A stretch of DNA of 64,000 nt, from positions 95,551,343 through 95,615,342 of the forward strand of contig CP136065.1 of NCBI GenBank assembly GCA_032622095.1. The letters are read 5' to 3'. The first letter of the stretch is position 1; every line of letters begins with the position of its first letter. The position numbers were made by a program, and so were the translations under genes. Source of the stretch: Siphonodentalium dalli (Eukaryota > Mollusca > Scaphopoda > Gadilida > Siphonodentaliidae). The notes under the pieces were generated by a model, which saw only the letters and a list, made by a program, of their open reading frames with translations, had not been told where the DNA came from and did not search any database. Positions 25,446 through 38,154 of the stretch are shown piece by piece.

Positions 25446-28400
25446 CGATTTGAACGGTAATGCTCTTGAAATGGATGCAAATTTCAAATATTCATTCTCC
25501 AGACGATATTCTGATGAACTTCACCTCGAAATATTAACAAAATGTTCACACAGTTAACCTCTTTTGTGCCGCTTTCATTCTAATAAGTAACAGCATTCAT
25601 AGCTACATGCGGGGGGGGGGGTAGGGTATCCGGGTCTCACACAGAGATGCGCACAATCGGAAGAAATCAGGTCACCACTCATGTTCTATATTGAAACAAC
25701 ATAGACCACTCTATCGCCATCTAACTACAATTAGGCTGAACCTTTGCCTATAATGCTATCTAAATTTAACCACTTGCGTGCTAATATCGCTATATGTGGC
25801 CATATGGTACCAGATTTTCACACAGAAATGCGCACAAAGTAAAGCAACCGGGGCACCTACCATAACCTATTTTGATACACGATGCACTACTCTATCATGA
25901 ACTAACTGCAAATAGACTGCCTTTTACCGCATCAGGCGACAGCAACTTAACAATTGTTTGTTAATAAGTAACCGCATTTATCGCTATATGCTGGAAAAGG
26001 GTGCCCGATTTTCACTCATAAATGCGCACAAACTAAAGCAACCGCGGCAACTGTCATGGCCATTGTGATAGACAATATACTACTATATCGTGATCTAACT
26101 GCAAATAGGCTGCGTTTTATCTTATCGTATAAGCCATAACAACTTAACAATAGTTTGTTAATAAGTAACCGCAAAGTAACCGGGAAAAGGGTACCCGATT
26201 CTCACACATACATGCGCACAAACTAAAGCAACAGGGCCACCTATCATGACCAATTGTGATACATAATACACCACACTATCACGATCTAACTGCAATAGGC
26301 TGCCTATTACCGTATAAGGCCACACAAGCTTAACAATTGTTTGTTAATAAGTAACCACATTTACAGATATATACGGGAAAAGGGTACCCGATTCTCACCA
26401 ATAAATGCGCGCAAAGTAAAGCACCCGGGCACCTACCATGACCAATTTTGATACATAATGCACTACTCTATCTTGATCTAACTGCAAATAGGCTGCATTT
26501 ACCATATAAGACCATAAACATTAACAAATTGTATGTTAATAAGTAACCACATTTATCGCTATATGTGGGATAAGGGTACCTGAATCTCACACATAAATTC
26601 GCACAAACTAAACCATATGCGGCACCTATCATGACATATTGTGATACGTAATACACTACTTTACCATGTTCTAACCTCAAGTGTGCTGTCTTTTGTCGTA
26701 GAAGGCTACTATCATAACCCATTCTGATACATAATGCACCACTCTATCATGATCTAACTTCAATTAGGCTGCCATTTACCGTATAAGGCCATGGCAACTT
26801 AACAATTGTTTGTTAATAAGTAACCTCATTTATTGCTATATGCGGGAAAAGGGTACCCGATTCTCACACATAAATGCGCACAAACTAAAGCACACGTGGC
26901 AGCTGTCATGACATATTGTGATACATAATATATTATTCTATCACGATCTGACTGTAAATGGGCTGCATTTTACCGTAAAAGGCCATACACACGTAACATT
27001 TTTTTGGTAAATAAGTAACCGCATTTATCGCTATATGCGGAAAAAAGGGTATTCGATTATCACACAGAAATGCGCACTAAGAAAAGCACCCGGGCAACTA
27101 TCATGACCTATTCTGATACATAATGCACCACTCTATCACGATCTGACTGCAAATAGGCTGCCTTTTTTCCATATAAGGCCATAACAACTTAACAAATGTT
27201 TGTTAATAACTAACCGCATTTATCGCTATGTGAGGGGAAAAGTTACTCGATTCTCACACATAAATGCGCACAAAGTAAAGCACCCGGGGGCACCTATCAT
27301 GACCTATTCTGATACATAATACAAAACTCTATCACGATCTAACTGCAATAGGCTGCCTTTTACCGTATAAGGCAACACAAGCTTACCAATTGTTTGTTAA
27401 TAAGTAACCGCATTAATCGCTATATGATGGAAAATGGTGCCCGATTATCACACAGAAATACGCACAAACTAAAGCAAACGGGGCATCTATCACGACCCAT
27501 TCTGATACACAATGCAACACTCTATCACGATATAACTGCAAATAGTATGTCTTTTTCCGTATAAGGCCATAACAACTTAACAAATGTTTGTTAATAACTA
27601 ACCGCATTTATCGCTATATGAGGGGAAAAGTTACTCGATTTCGTTCACATAAATGCGCACAAAGTAACGCACCCGCGGCACCTATCATGGCCTGTCGTGA
27701 TATATAATACACTACTCTATCATGATATAACTGCAAATAGGCTGCCGTTTACCATATAAGGCCATACAAACTTACAATTGTTTGTTGATAAGTAACCACA
27801 TATATCGCTATATGCGGGAAAAGATTACCCGATTATCACACAAAAACACTCTTTTTCCGCTAATAGCGATAAATATGGTTACTTATTAACAAACAGTTGT
27901 TAAGTTTGTATGGTCTTATACAGAACAAGACAGCCTATTTGAAGTTATATCGTGATAGCGTAGTGAATTATTATCACACTATGTCATGATAGGTGGCCCT
28001 GTTGCTTTAGTGTGTGCGCAAAATTTTGTGGGAATCGGGTGCCCCTTTCTCGGATATAGCTACAAATGTGGTTACTTATTACAACAAAAAATTGTTAAGT
28101 TTTTATGGCTTTTTGCGGTAAAAGGCAGCCTATTTTCAGTTACATCGTGATAGAGCAGTGTATTAGGTATCACAATATGTCATGATAGGTGCCATGGGGG
28201 CTTTAGTTTGTGCGCATTTATTGGTGAGAATCGGGTACCATTTTCCCGCATATAGCGATAAATGCGGTTACTTATTAACAAATAATTGTTAAGCTGTTAT
28301 GGCCTTATACGGTAAAGGACAGCCTATTTGCAGTTAGATCGTGATAGAGTATTGCATTGTGTTTCAGAATAGGTCATGATAGGTGCCTCGGGTGCTTTAC

Positions 28401-29160
28401 TTAGTGCCCATTTCGTTTTGCCGCATACAGAGATATATGTGGTTACTTATTAACAAACAATTGTTAAGTTTGTGTGGCGTTATACGGTAAAAGGCAGCCT
28501 ACTTGCAGTTAGATCGTGAGTAGTGTAATATGTATCACAATATGTCATGATAGTTGCCGCGGGTGGTTTACTTTGTGCGCATTTATGTGAGATATTCGGG
28601 TACCCTTTTCCAGCATATAGCGATAAATACGGTCACTTATTAACAAACAATTGTTAATTCTTGTATGGCCTTATACGGAAAAATGCAGCCTATTTGCAGT
28701 TAGATCACGATAGAGTAGTGCATCATGTATCAAATTAGGTCATGATATGTGCCCCGATTGCTTTACTCTGTGCGCATTTATGTGTCAAAATCTTGTACCA
28801 TTTGGCCACATGTAGCGATATTAGCAATTTAGCACGTAAGTGGTTAAATTTAGATGCCTTATAGGCAAAGGTTCAGGCTAATTGCAGTTATATTGCGATA
28901 GAGTAGTCTATGTTCCTTCAATATAGAACATGAATGGTGACCCAATTTCTTCCGATTGTGCGCATCTCTGTGTGAGACTCGGTTACCCTACACCCGCATG
29001 TAGCGATGAATGCAGTTACTTATTACAATGAAAGCAGCACAAAAGGGTTTAACTGTGTGAACATTTTGTTAATATTTCGAGGTGAAGTTCATCAGAATAT
29101 CGTCTGGATAATGAATATTTGAAATTTGCATCCATTTCAAGCGCATTACCGTTCAAATCG
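25446..29160. mobile_element. FB2 foldback element built of ~195-bp units
   Basis: The ends CGATTTGAACGGTAATGC (25446) and GCATTACCGTTCAAATCG (ending 29160) are reverse complements, and the first ~430 bp on each side mirror one another. Between them, units carrying GTTAATAAGTAACCGCATTTA, a TATATGCGGGAAAAGGG block and TGCGCACAAA repeat about 11 times forward (25570-27850) and about 7 times reversed (27850-29030). The two outermost unit types keep the same order from each end. No coding sequence or clear target duplication was found. Distinct in sequence from FB1 but with the same architecture. Confidence 0.85.
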
Positions 29161-29224
29161 GACAGTAACGTATATGGGTAACGTATGTAACTGGTCGCGG
29201 GTCGCGGGTACCTATCACCAAATA

Positions 29225-30197
<973 letters not shown>

Positions 30198-30200
<3 letters not shown>

Positions 30201-30219
30201 CGATTTCACTGTATTTCAG
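30198..30219 (+). promoter_or_regulatory. splice acceptor of the GPCR coding exon
   Basis: A pyrimidine-rich run ends in CACTGTATTTCAG (AG at 30218-30219). The exon starts at 30220, three nucleotides before the ATG, so the start codon probably sits near the beginning of exon 2. Confidence 0.7.
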
Positions 30220-30222
30220 GAT

Positions 30223-31833
30223 ATGTCTGGAAGTTCTGTGATGGCTACCCACGGACGCCCCTCAAACATATCGCTCGTTTTGCGTGTACTTGGTATAGCC
30301 CTATTTACGAGCATAGACGTGCAGGCTACAGAAGAAAACGAATTCGTTGGCAACTGTTCATTTCTCGTGCCTTCGTCGTGGCTAAATGTCAACGAAACCA
30401 TTGCACACGACATATCGACCATTTCGACTGCTAACACTACAAATATGACGTCTATAACAGTCGAGGCAACACTCGTTTGTCGAAGAATCGAAGCAAATGG
30501 TGACACAGTTATTGGAATTGTGGGCGACTGCGGACTTGGTTTGATGAATAGAACTGACAAATCGAATGATACAACGTCATCCACAGATGAAGGACGATTA
30601 TCAGAAGCAAGCGATATTGTAACGCCATCTACCGAGATTCACATGCGCACTACGTATGGGCCCATGGGTGACGTCAGAAGTTCCATATCAACGACCATAT
30701 CCCAAGACCGAGACGAGACCGAAGGAAACTCGAATAATTATATCAGAAATGCGCATCAGATTGGTCCGTCTATAATATATATGAGTTTGAACGATTTCTG
30801 TCAGGAACTACATGAATATGATTCGGGGATGAATTTGCCGCCACGGTGGTACGATTGGAGCATGGATCAGACAGAGGTTATGCGAATAATTAATTTAATG
30901 TATTCGAGAATTCTTATTCCTGTTGTTGGAATTCCTGGTAATATCCTAGCGTTTCTGACAATAGTGAACATGAAACCCTTGTTGTCGTCTTCGCTATACA
31001 TAGCCGTATTAGCTGTGAGTGATACGTTATTCATCACCAACTTGATGTTTTTCAACGAAAAGAGCAGGATGTACAATCCCTATTTCGGAAAGGTTGAATG
31101 CAAGCTCATTAACTGGAACAACACATGGCTACCAATGTTTTCAAATCTGATCCTTGTGTTGATGACGGTTGAGCGGGTCGTTGCGGTTTGGTATCCTTTG
31201 AAGGTCAAGGCTGTTTGCACGAAGAAAAGGGCGGTGGTGTCGATGGCGATCGCTTGTGTTGCGTCAATGGGATTGAACTCATTTGTGATCTTGGGAACAA
31301 CGTCTGGTGTGCTCCCTTACCCCATTAGAACCCCAGGTACACATTGCATCGACGAACGGGACTATATCCAGTTTCTCGATGATATTGGAGTCTGGCTCAA
31401 TTCAATTTTCTCCCAAATAATTCCAGCAGTTATTTTGACCATTTGTAATTGCGCTATTATAGCTGGCATGCGTCGACGTCGTGAGGTGTGGGCGAATAAG
31501 AAATTGGGCGACCGAGCTTTGGAAGAAGTAAGAAAAGAACAACAGCAAATAACGGTTAGGGTTTTGGCCGTCAGTTTTGCATTTATCATGCTCACTACTC
31601 CCGTTGTTATATTTCAAGTTTTGGAAACGTATTTCTTCCCCGCATTCTCCCCAGATGACATGGAGTCGATAGAAAAAAACGCACTTGTAAATATTGTTTT
31701 AAATAAGTTATCCGACACTAATCAGGCAGTTAATTTCATTATGTATTTCCTCGCAGGGCAGAAATTCCGCTCACAGCTGTTCGCGATGTCATCAAGGTGT
31801 ATAAGGAAAATCTTCCGCAGACATAGGGAATAA
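30223..31833 (+). CDS. class A peptide-type GPCR (FMRFamide-receptor-like)
   Basis: The 536-residue protein has a likely signal peptide (hydrophobic run ~17-31, possible cleavage after Ala35) and a long ~220-residue extracellular N-terminus with several N-glycosylation sequons (for example at N44, N57, N71, N74, N109, N115). Seven membrane helices follow: TM1 ~224-249 with GN (N240), TM2 ~256-278 with LAVSD (D267), TM3 ~297-320 ending ERV (E317-R318) then WYP, TM4 ~338-359, TM5 ~391-416 with P401, TM6 ~442-467 with P460, TM7 ~488-512 with N504-F-I-M-Y508 in place of NPxxY, then KFR in helix 8. Cys293 and Cys375 suit the ECL1-ECL2 disulphide. The NFxxY and ERV variants and the AVNFIMYFLAG-type TM7 are typical of invertebrate FMRFamide-receptor-like orphans, so a neuropeptide ligand and G-protein signalling at the plasma membrane are inferred. 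The whole 7TM domain is in one exon. TM6 lacks the usual CWxP Trp, and TM4 lacks the usual Trp. The true ligand is unknown. Confidence 0.9.
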   Translation: MSGSSVMATHGRPSNISLVLRVLGIALFTSIDVQATEENEFVGNCSFLVPSSWLNVNETIAHDISTISTANTTNMTSITVEATLVCRRIEANGDTVIGIVGDCGLGLMNRTDKSNDTTSSTDEGRLSEASDIVTPSTEIHMRTTYGPMGDVRSSISTTISQDRDETEGNSNNYIRNAHQIGPSIIYMSLNDFCQELHEYDSGMNLPPRWYDWSMDQTEVMRIINLMYSRILIPVVGIPGNILAFLTIVNMKPLLSSSLYIAVLAVSDTLFITNLMFFNEKSRMYNPYFGKVECKLINWNNTWLPMFSNLILVLMTVERVVAVWYPLKVKAVCTKKRAVVSMAIACVASMGLNSFVILGTTSGVLPYPIRTPGTHCIDERDYIQFLDDIGVWLNSIFSQIIPAVILTICNCAIIAGMRRRREVWANKKLGDRALEEVRKEQQQITVRVLAVSFAFIMLTTPVVIFQVLETYFFPAFSPDDMESIEKNALVNIVLNKLSDTNQAVNFIMYFLAGQKFRSQLFAMSSRCIRKIFRRHRE

Positions 31834-33121
31834 CAGAACCTACGCCATCGAAGCGAAGTCTATATGTAAATGAATAACGCCAGGCAATTTAAGCATTCGT
31901 TTTTTTTCTATATATTTTCCAAAGATATATCAGCAAGCTAGTAGACTAGTGCGCTATCCCGAACACTTATCTCATGCAGATTCTGAAAAAAAAACGATAT
32001 CGAACAGATTTTGACGTTCAAATTTCACAAGTAATTTATCAATTGTATCTTCTCAACAGTAATTTTATATATTGTTTGTATCATTATTATATATTCATTT
32101 AAGAAACGCATTCTACAGCAATTAGTTTCAATGCGCATTTACATAAACAGCAACACAAACAAGATAACATCGCGCATATTTACACATAAAACAATGCAAG
32201 CTTCAACAATATATGATAGATATCTCGGAAGATAACAATACAAAATTGGCACTACACTTAAAAATAAAAAAAATATCCGGTAGATTAAAAGACCTGGCTA
32301 AAACAATACTATAAGTTAAGATATATCAATTTCCAACTATAACGGATAAACCTAAATATATAAACGAGTTAAATAACAGATGCTGCACGTATAGCGAATA
32401 ACACATTTTGAACAGGTGAGTTTTAGAGATGTTTTAAAAGATACTACCAATTATATCCTCATCATACTAACGGCTAGTCAGTTCCAAATAGAGATTTAGA
32501 CATTTTGAAATGAGGGCCATGATGCACAGTGATCATAAAAATCATACATACATGTAGCTCATTCTTTATCTCTGTTGGTTGAGTTATGTATACTATATGT
32601 GAAGAAACAGATCATAGATATAGTCTAACCTTCCAACCATGAATGACATAATATATATAGCAAGAAAACCATAGTCAGAAATGGTAATGACCTCAATATC
32701 ATATTATTGGGCATATATAAATTATAGAGGAGCTTTAATATGTAATTGTTTTCATATGTGTGTGTATGGTGTGCGCTTGGTGATGAAACACGTAAAAACA
32801 TTTCTATAATCGGACGTGCCAAGCTAATGATAATTATGAAATATTTACGCACCATGCGTCCATATAATATGCATTCACAAAGGGCGCATACGATCCAATT
32901 GGTTGAAAGGTTCATCGGTAAACTTGCAACGCCCATTGCATTGATACATCAATGTCGTTCATAACAAGCTGGTGATACCGCGATTAACATTGTTTATAAC
33001 GAACCAAAGCCGGGCGCTTTGGGTCGTATATAGACTATATCTAATTTTGTGTCGTCATCAATTATTATGACCTGTTTCGGCTCGGCGCCTCTGAATTCGA
33101 AAATTAGAGTACAATTTTCTC
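31834..33121 (+). other. GPCR 3'UTR and downstream AT-rich DNA
   Basis: The nearest clear polyadenylation hexamer on the + strand is AATAAA at about 32263-32268, 430 nt after the stop. The rest is AT-rich with no convincing frame; 32625-32936 (-) and 32746-32964 (+) overlap each other and have no family features. Confidence 0.45.
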
Positions 33122-33613
33122 ATTACGCGCACTCCGCGTGTATATACTGGTGTAGAGATTCTTGTTTCGAATGGGCGCATGGGTGTTTTATTTATAGAAT
33201 GGGAATTTTTGGGAGGATTAAAAGTCGAACTGCGACCGGAGGCCTAGTCCGGTAAAAGGTGTAGTTGGGAATTTCAATTTCGTTTATTGTCGTTAACATT
33301 ATGTCAATAATGTTGATTTTTGGTTTGTGATAAGCTATGCCAATTGCAAATAAAAGAAATGAAAAAGAAATTTTTTAAGTCTTATATTTAAACTTTTATG
33401 TTTTATGTTCTGCAGCCCACTGGAGGTTGTGGTCGGAGACGGCCGAGTCGGCCGCCGGTTCGTTAATTAGGTGCTGGTTGTTATTGTTATTTTAACGGAA
33501 TTCTGAGTTGGTCATTCGCAAAACCAATATATTTTATATTCTATAATTACAATCATGGGTATATAATATATTATTTTGAACGTGTTACCATTTCTGACAT
33601 TGTTTTTCTTGTA
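33122..33613 (+). repeat. ~490-bp dispersed repeat, copy 1
   Basis: High-identity direct match to 37660-38154, from GCACTCCGCGTGTAT through AAAAGGTGTAGTTGGGAAT and GGTCGGAGACGGCCGAGTCG to ACCATTTCTGACATT. A partial third copy (first ~150 bp) lies at 33635-33775. The ACCATTTCTGAC end also recurs near 35283 and, inverted, near 32675. Probably a non-autonomous element; ends and target duplication are not defined. Confidence 0.75.
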
Positions 33614-33634
33614 AGCTGCTGTCTCTTGGTAATA

Positions 33635-33775
33635 TATGGGCGCTGGGGGTTTTATTTATAGAAATTGGGATTTTTGGGACGCATTAAAAGTTGTAGTGCG
33701 ACCCCGATGCCGAATCCGGTAAAAGGTGTAGTTGGGAATTTCAATTTCGTTTATTGTCATTTACATTATTATTTC
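33635..33775 (+). repeat. partial copy of the ~490-bp dispersed repeat
   Basis: Matches the GGGTGTTTTATTTATAGAA to TCGTTTATTGTC segment of the 33122 copy with more divergence. Confidence 0.65.
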
Positions 33776-34345
33776 GTGCAGCGGACGTCTCTCGAGACAT
33801 GCAGGGTGATGAATTCGCGCGTTAACCATTAGCCCGCTGCGCGTTATGTGTTTCTATTGTTATTTAACCTGCTTTGTTGCATTGTTGTTTTAACATCTTT
33901 CGTTTATTTTTACGTAACATAAATCGGAATGCTATCTACTATTATACTATACGGAGATTTGACGATTGTATAGGAAATTTAATTGGAACATGAATCCTAC
34001 GAGGTGTTTGTTTATATCGGTGTTTAACATGTTACTTAATATCGTTTGGTGATTTGTTTTCATTTAGTTATACTCGACACATATCGGCATGTTAAATTAT
34101 AAATGAATTGGAATGGGTTATTGTTAACCAATTCCCACGTTACTCCTTCGTGCTGTTTATAAATATTGACTTTTCATTTCTTTGTATGTGGAATATATCG
34201 GAGCTATGAATAGAAATGTTATTGAGAAAAAGTTCCAACACTAACCCTTCACATTGGATGTGGCCTATAATTCTAAACATCAGTTTTATTTATGTGTACC
34301 GAGGATATATCAGAATGCTGTACGAATTGAAGAATGTTCAGAAAT
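33776..34345 (+). other. AT-rich stretch without a gene
   Basis: Contains loose recurrences of a block like ATATATCGGAATGCTAT (near 33920, 34080, 34195, 34305), suggesting a decayed tandem repeat of irregular spacing. No open frame of interest. Confidence 0.4.
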
Positions 34346-34349
34346 CACC

Positions 34350-34890
34350 CACACCCTCCCCGTGACCATGCTTTAATTGATCCTCATGGGGGAGGGGGCA
34401 TATTATAATTAGTCCTCATTGGACCATATTTTAATTGACCCTCATGGGAATTTATTGTATTTCACCCCAGTGGGACCGTAGTTTAATCAACACTGATGAC
34501 ACATATTTTAATTTTGATTAACCCTCATAATGGGACCATATATTTATTCTTTAATTAAGTCACGTTACCATATTTTAATTGACCTTAATGGGGCCATATT
34601 TCAATTAACCCCCATGGGTCCATATTTGTATTAACCATCATGGGACGATATTTTAATTAACAATCAAGGTACAATTTTAATTAACCATCATGGGACCATA
34701 TTTTTATTAACCCTCATTGGACGATATATTAATTAAACTCATGGGACCATATATTATTTAACTGTGATGTGACCATATTTTAATTTACCCTCATCGGACC
34801 ATATTTCAATTAACCCTATCTGGGTGTGACCATATTTTAATTCATCATCATGGAACCATACATGCATGTTAATTAATCCTTATGAGAGGT
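34350..34890 (+). repeat. ~32-bp minisatellite, about 16 units
   Basis: Units follow GGGACCATATTTTAATTAACCCTCAT with substitutions and small indels. Confidence 0.9.
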
Positions 34891-37659
34891 CATACCAGGA
34901 GTGCATTACCTGAGTCAATTCTTAGATCAGCATTACGCCCTCCTATAGTGTATATTGGCAAGTATATCTGACCCAGTCGCAGGAGGTGGTGGGCTAAATG
35001 TGATTAAAACATACTCGGCATTTGCATAATTGGATACTAAATGTGATTAGAAACGTGCTCGTACTTGAACCATCTTACGAAGATCGCAAATTTTTGCCCG
35101 ATTATTATTCTGCATGCTATTTCATGCGCTACTCTGACCACTATTTCAAATGAAATTAGAAACAAATATCACATATAATCAACTACGTACATAGGCGTTA
35201 GCTATATACAGATTTTTCACAATAACCCCATTAAAGTTGTTATATTGTATATACGGCTAATAATATGTTCTTGAGGGCGCTACCATTTCTGACTATGGTT
35301 TTGTTGTTATCTAGTAACACGCTGCTGTTTTGAATTTGAGCGTGCACTTTTGTCGCACAGAATATCGATGGGCTTAAAGCATTATAATGCCGTAGTCGGA
35401 AAATCTTGTCACTGTGTCTTTCGATTACTGGTATTATTAATGAGAATTATGAATATTGAATTACAATTTAAGTTCATTCGTAGCAGTATAGTTTACCTTT
35501 TATTGAGAACATATGACCCAATGTGAAAAATAATAAGATTCACAACACGAATTTACCGATATATACTGTGCGACGGCGGACCATAAGGCTGGATTCGTCA
35601 TCTCCGGTTTAAACCTCCGAGTTTAAACCTGGCTTAAACTACATTGGTAGTCCATCCAAACCGGGTCTAATGGGGCGTTTTTGTCCTTCAGTTGCAAGCT
35701 AATTGACAACTCGGTTCGGTGATATGAGCATGCAGTCAAACCAATCGGACCAAAAAGACAGGCCGATATAATGATTATTAACACGCCATAAATTATCGCG
35801 AACGCATGCACGCTTATTGGATTTATCCATTGAGAAACAAGTAGCGCTCATGGACCATTAATCCGATCTCATTCTGGGTTTAAATAAATCTGACAAAGGC
35901 ATGTCTCTCAACACGAGTTTCACACGCTGTTCATCACTTGGTTTGTGATAGATTTTCTGCAAGATGCTTTACTCACACAGACGTATATCTGTATATATTA
36001 ATATTTCACACCAATTTATATGCATTCTCCAGCACATGTATAATCTTTTCGTCCGTCTGTCGTCTGCTAGTTTATCCTGAACATCCACCCAAATGAATAA
36101 TATATGATTCCATGTTTATCTTTATAACTGAAAGGAAGAATCCATTTAGTATATAAAAAGTGTTAATTACATATATACCGTTGTATAAATAGTAAACATC
36201 GTATCACGAGTTGCATGACAATATAAGTTTGCTGAAGTCGGTGCAGGTCGGTGACACTTTTTATTGCAATTGTGGTGCCCCTTCATCTATACCATGGACG
36301 GCGCCAAGTATGTATCTTTAAACCATAATATTAGATTCCATCATGGCGATGACAATATACTGAATAAGTTTGTTAAAAACAAGTTTTATTAATTTGGGCG
36401 CCTCATCCCAATCCCACCAATTACCCAAACGACACCACTTTGCTCTCCGTAAACACCAATGTTAAAGAATCCACGTCATATTAGACACTATTAGAGAACC
36501 ATATGTACGTTTTTTTTAAGTCTGAGCATAATTAGAGTAGACCATGAGGCCACTAATATGAGGTTTTCATGTCCAGTTTTAACTCGTTTTGAATGTTTGT
36601 CAGCCTAGCAAAAAATGAGCACCTCTTATAAAGAGCGCACATATTAAGTAGACATTGTAGAGCGTTTTCGATTAAGAACTTTTCTGTTCGTTTTGACCCA
36701 TTACTTTTGGATGAATTTGTGAATTTTCGCGAGGTATGTGTGATCCGATTGAGAGAATTTTAAATTTTTCTTTTTCATGGTAAGCTGAACGTTGGCTGAG
36801 AGTTTTTGTTTTGTAAAAGTGTGTGTCAAATGGGACCGTGGATCTTTAACTCCCCGATATCACGTGTTTGACTATATGTAAGTTTGTTGGAATTCGGTGC
36901 CCCTTCCATTTTCCTTTAGAATTAACTTGCACCGTTATCGTCCCGTAAAAAGTTATTTACAGGTATGTTAGACATCTTTGGAGTCCTCTAGATGATCCCC
37001 CGTTAGTTGCTATAGCGGGCAGATAGACATTCGCAAATATAGTTATAGATATGTATATGTTGTATTATATTCTATTGTGTATTATGAGTATTATATACGT
37101 ATATGTATGTTATATTGTATGTATCATGTGCATGTATTATAAACATATTTTACTGTCAATTTTGTGAATAATATAATTTGCTTTAAAAAATGTGGTTTCA
37201 ACTTGTTCTACCATGGGTAAGATGATACAGTAACCACTAGCTACGAAATGACGTACTGAAATAACGTCACACATGGAAATGTGGTCGCTATGGTCCAAAA
37301 AGTGTAGGTATCTTAGAAATGTCTTAAATTGAGTATAGCCTCCATCTGACTCCATATTACTTATTAGTCCATGTGCTGGTAGGACCCATCATGCATCCCC
37401 CACATGTACCCTAATGTGCATTGTTCAGCCATGGACCATATCACGTTATACAGTATATACCAAGTACATTTACACATTGTGTTTTGGAATAACAAATGTG
37501 TAACGGTTTCTACGCTTTAATTTTCTCCTGTCCATCTGTTCCTGATGACACGTCATGTTCAGACATGACAAATCAGCCGAATGCGTCATAATATCTACAA
37601 CAAAGGGTAACGAGATTGTATGTCGGCAACACGTGTATGGCTGGTATGTACGGTGATTT
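34891..37659 (+). other. intergenic; old repeat fragments only
   Basis: 36250-36480 and 36860-37040 carry inverted, diverged pieces of the repeats at 22090-23310. The 62-codon frame at 35623-35811 (-) begins with a hydrophobic stretch but has no recognisable family and overlaps a small inverted-repeat-like GTTTAAAC cluster. No gene is called. Confidence 0.4.
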
Positions 37660-38154
37660 ATTACGGGCACTCCGCGTGTATGCTAATGTAGAGATTCTTG
37701 TTTCGCCTGGGTGCATGGGTGTTTTATTTATAGAATGGGAATTTTTGGGAGGATTAAAAGTCGAACTGCGACGGGAGGCCGAGTCGGGTAAAAGGTGTAG
37801 TTGGGAATTTCAATTTCGTTTATTGTCGTTAACATTATATTAATAATGTTGATTTTTGGTTTGTGATAAGCTATGCCAATTGCAAATAAAATAAATGAAA
37901 AAGATAATTTGTAAGTCTTATATTTCAACTTTTATGGACATATTTCGTTCTGCAGCCCACTGGAGGTTGTGGTCGGAGACGGCCGAGTCGGCCGCCGGTT
38001 CGTTAATTAGGTGCTGGTTGTTATTGTTATTTTAACGGAATCCTGAGTTGGTCATTCGCAAAACCAATATATTTTATATTCTATAATTACAATCATGGGT
38101 ATATAATATATGACCTTGAGCACGTTACCATTTCTGACATTGGTTTTCTTGTAC
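37660..38154 (+). repeat. ~490-bp dispersed repeat, copy 2
   Basis: Direct match to 33122-33613. Differences include scattered substitutions and a short insertion near 37935 (GGACATATTTCG). Confidence 0.75.

Noticed and set aside
25446-29160. Regularly spaced repeats suggestive of a CRISPR array
   Set aside because: Units are ~195 bp and diverged throughout, invert halfway, and the genome is animal.
35623-35811. 62-codon minus-strand frame with hydrophobic start (secreted peptide?)
   Set aside because: No promoter, splice or family evidence; overlaps GTTTAAAC repeats.
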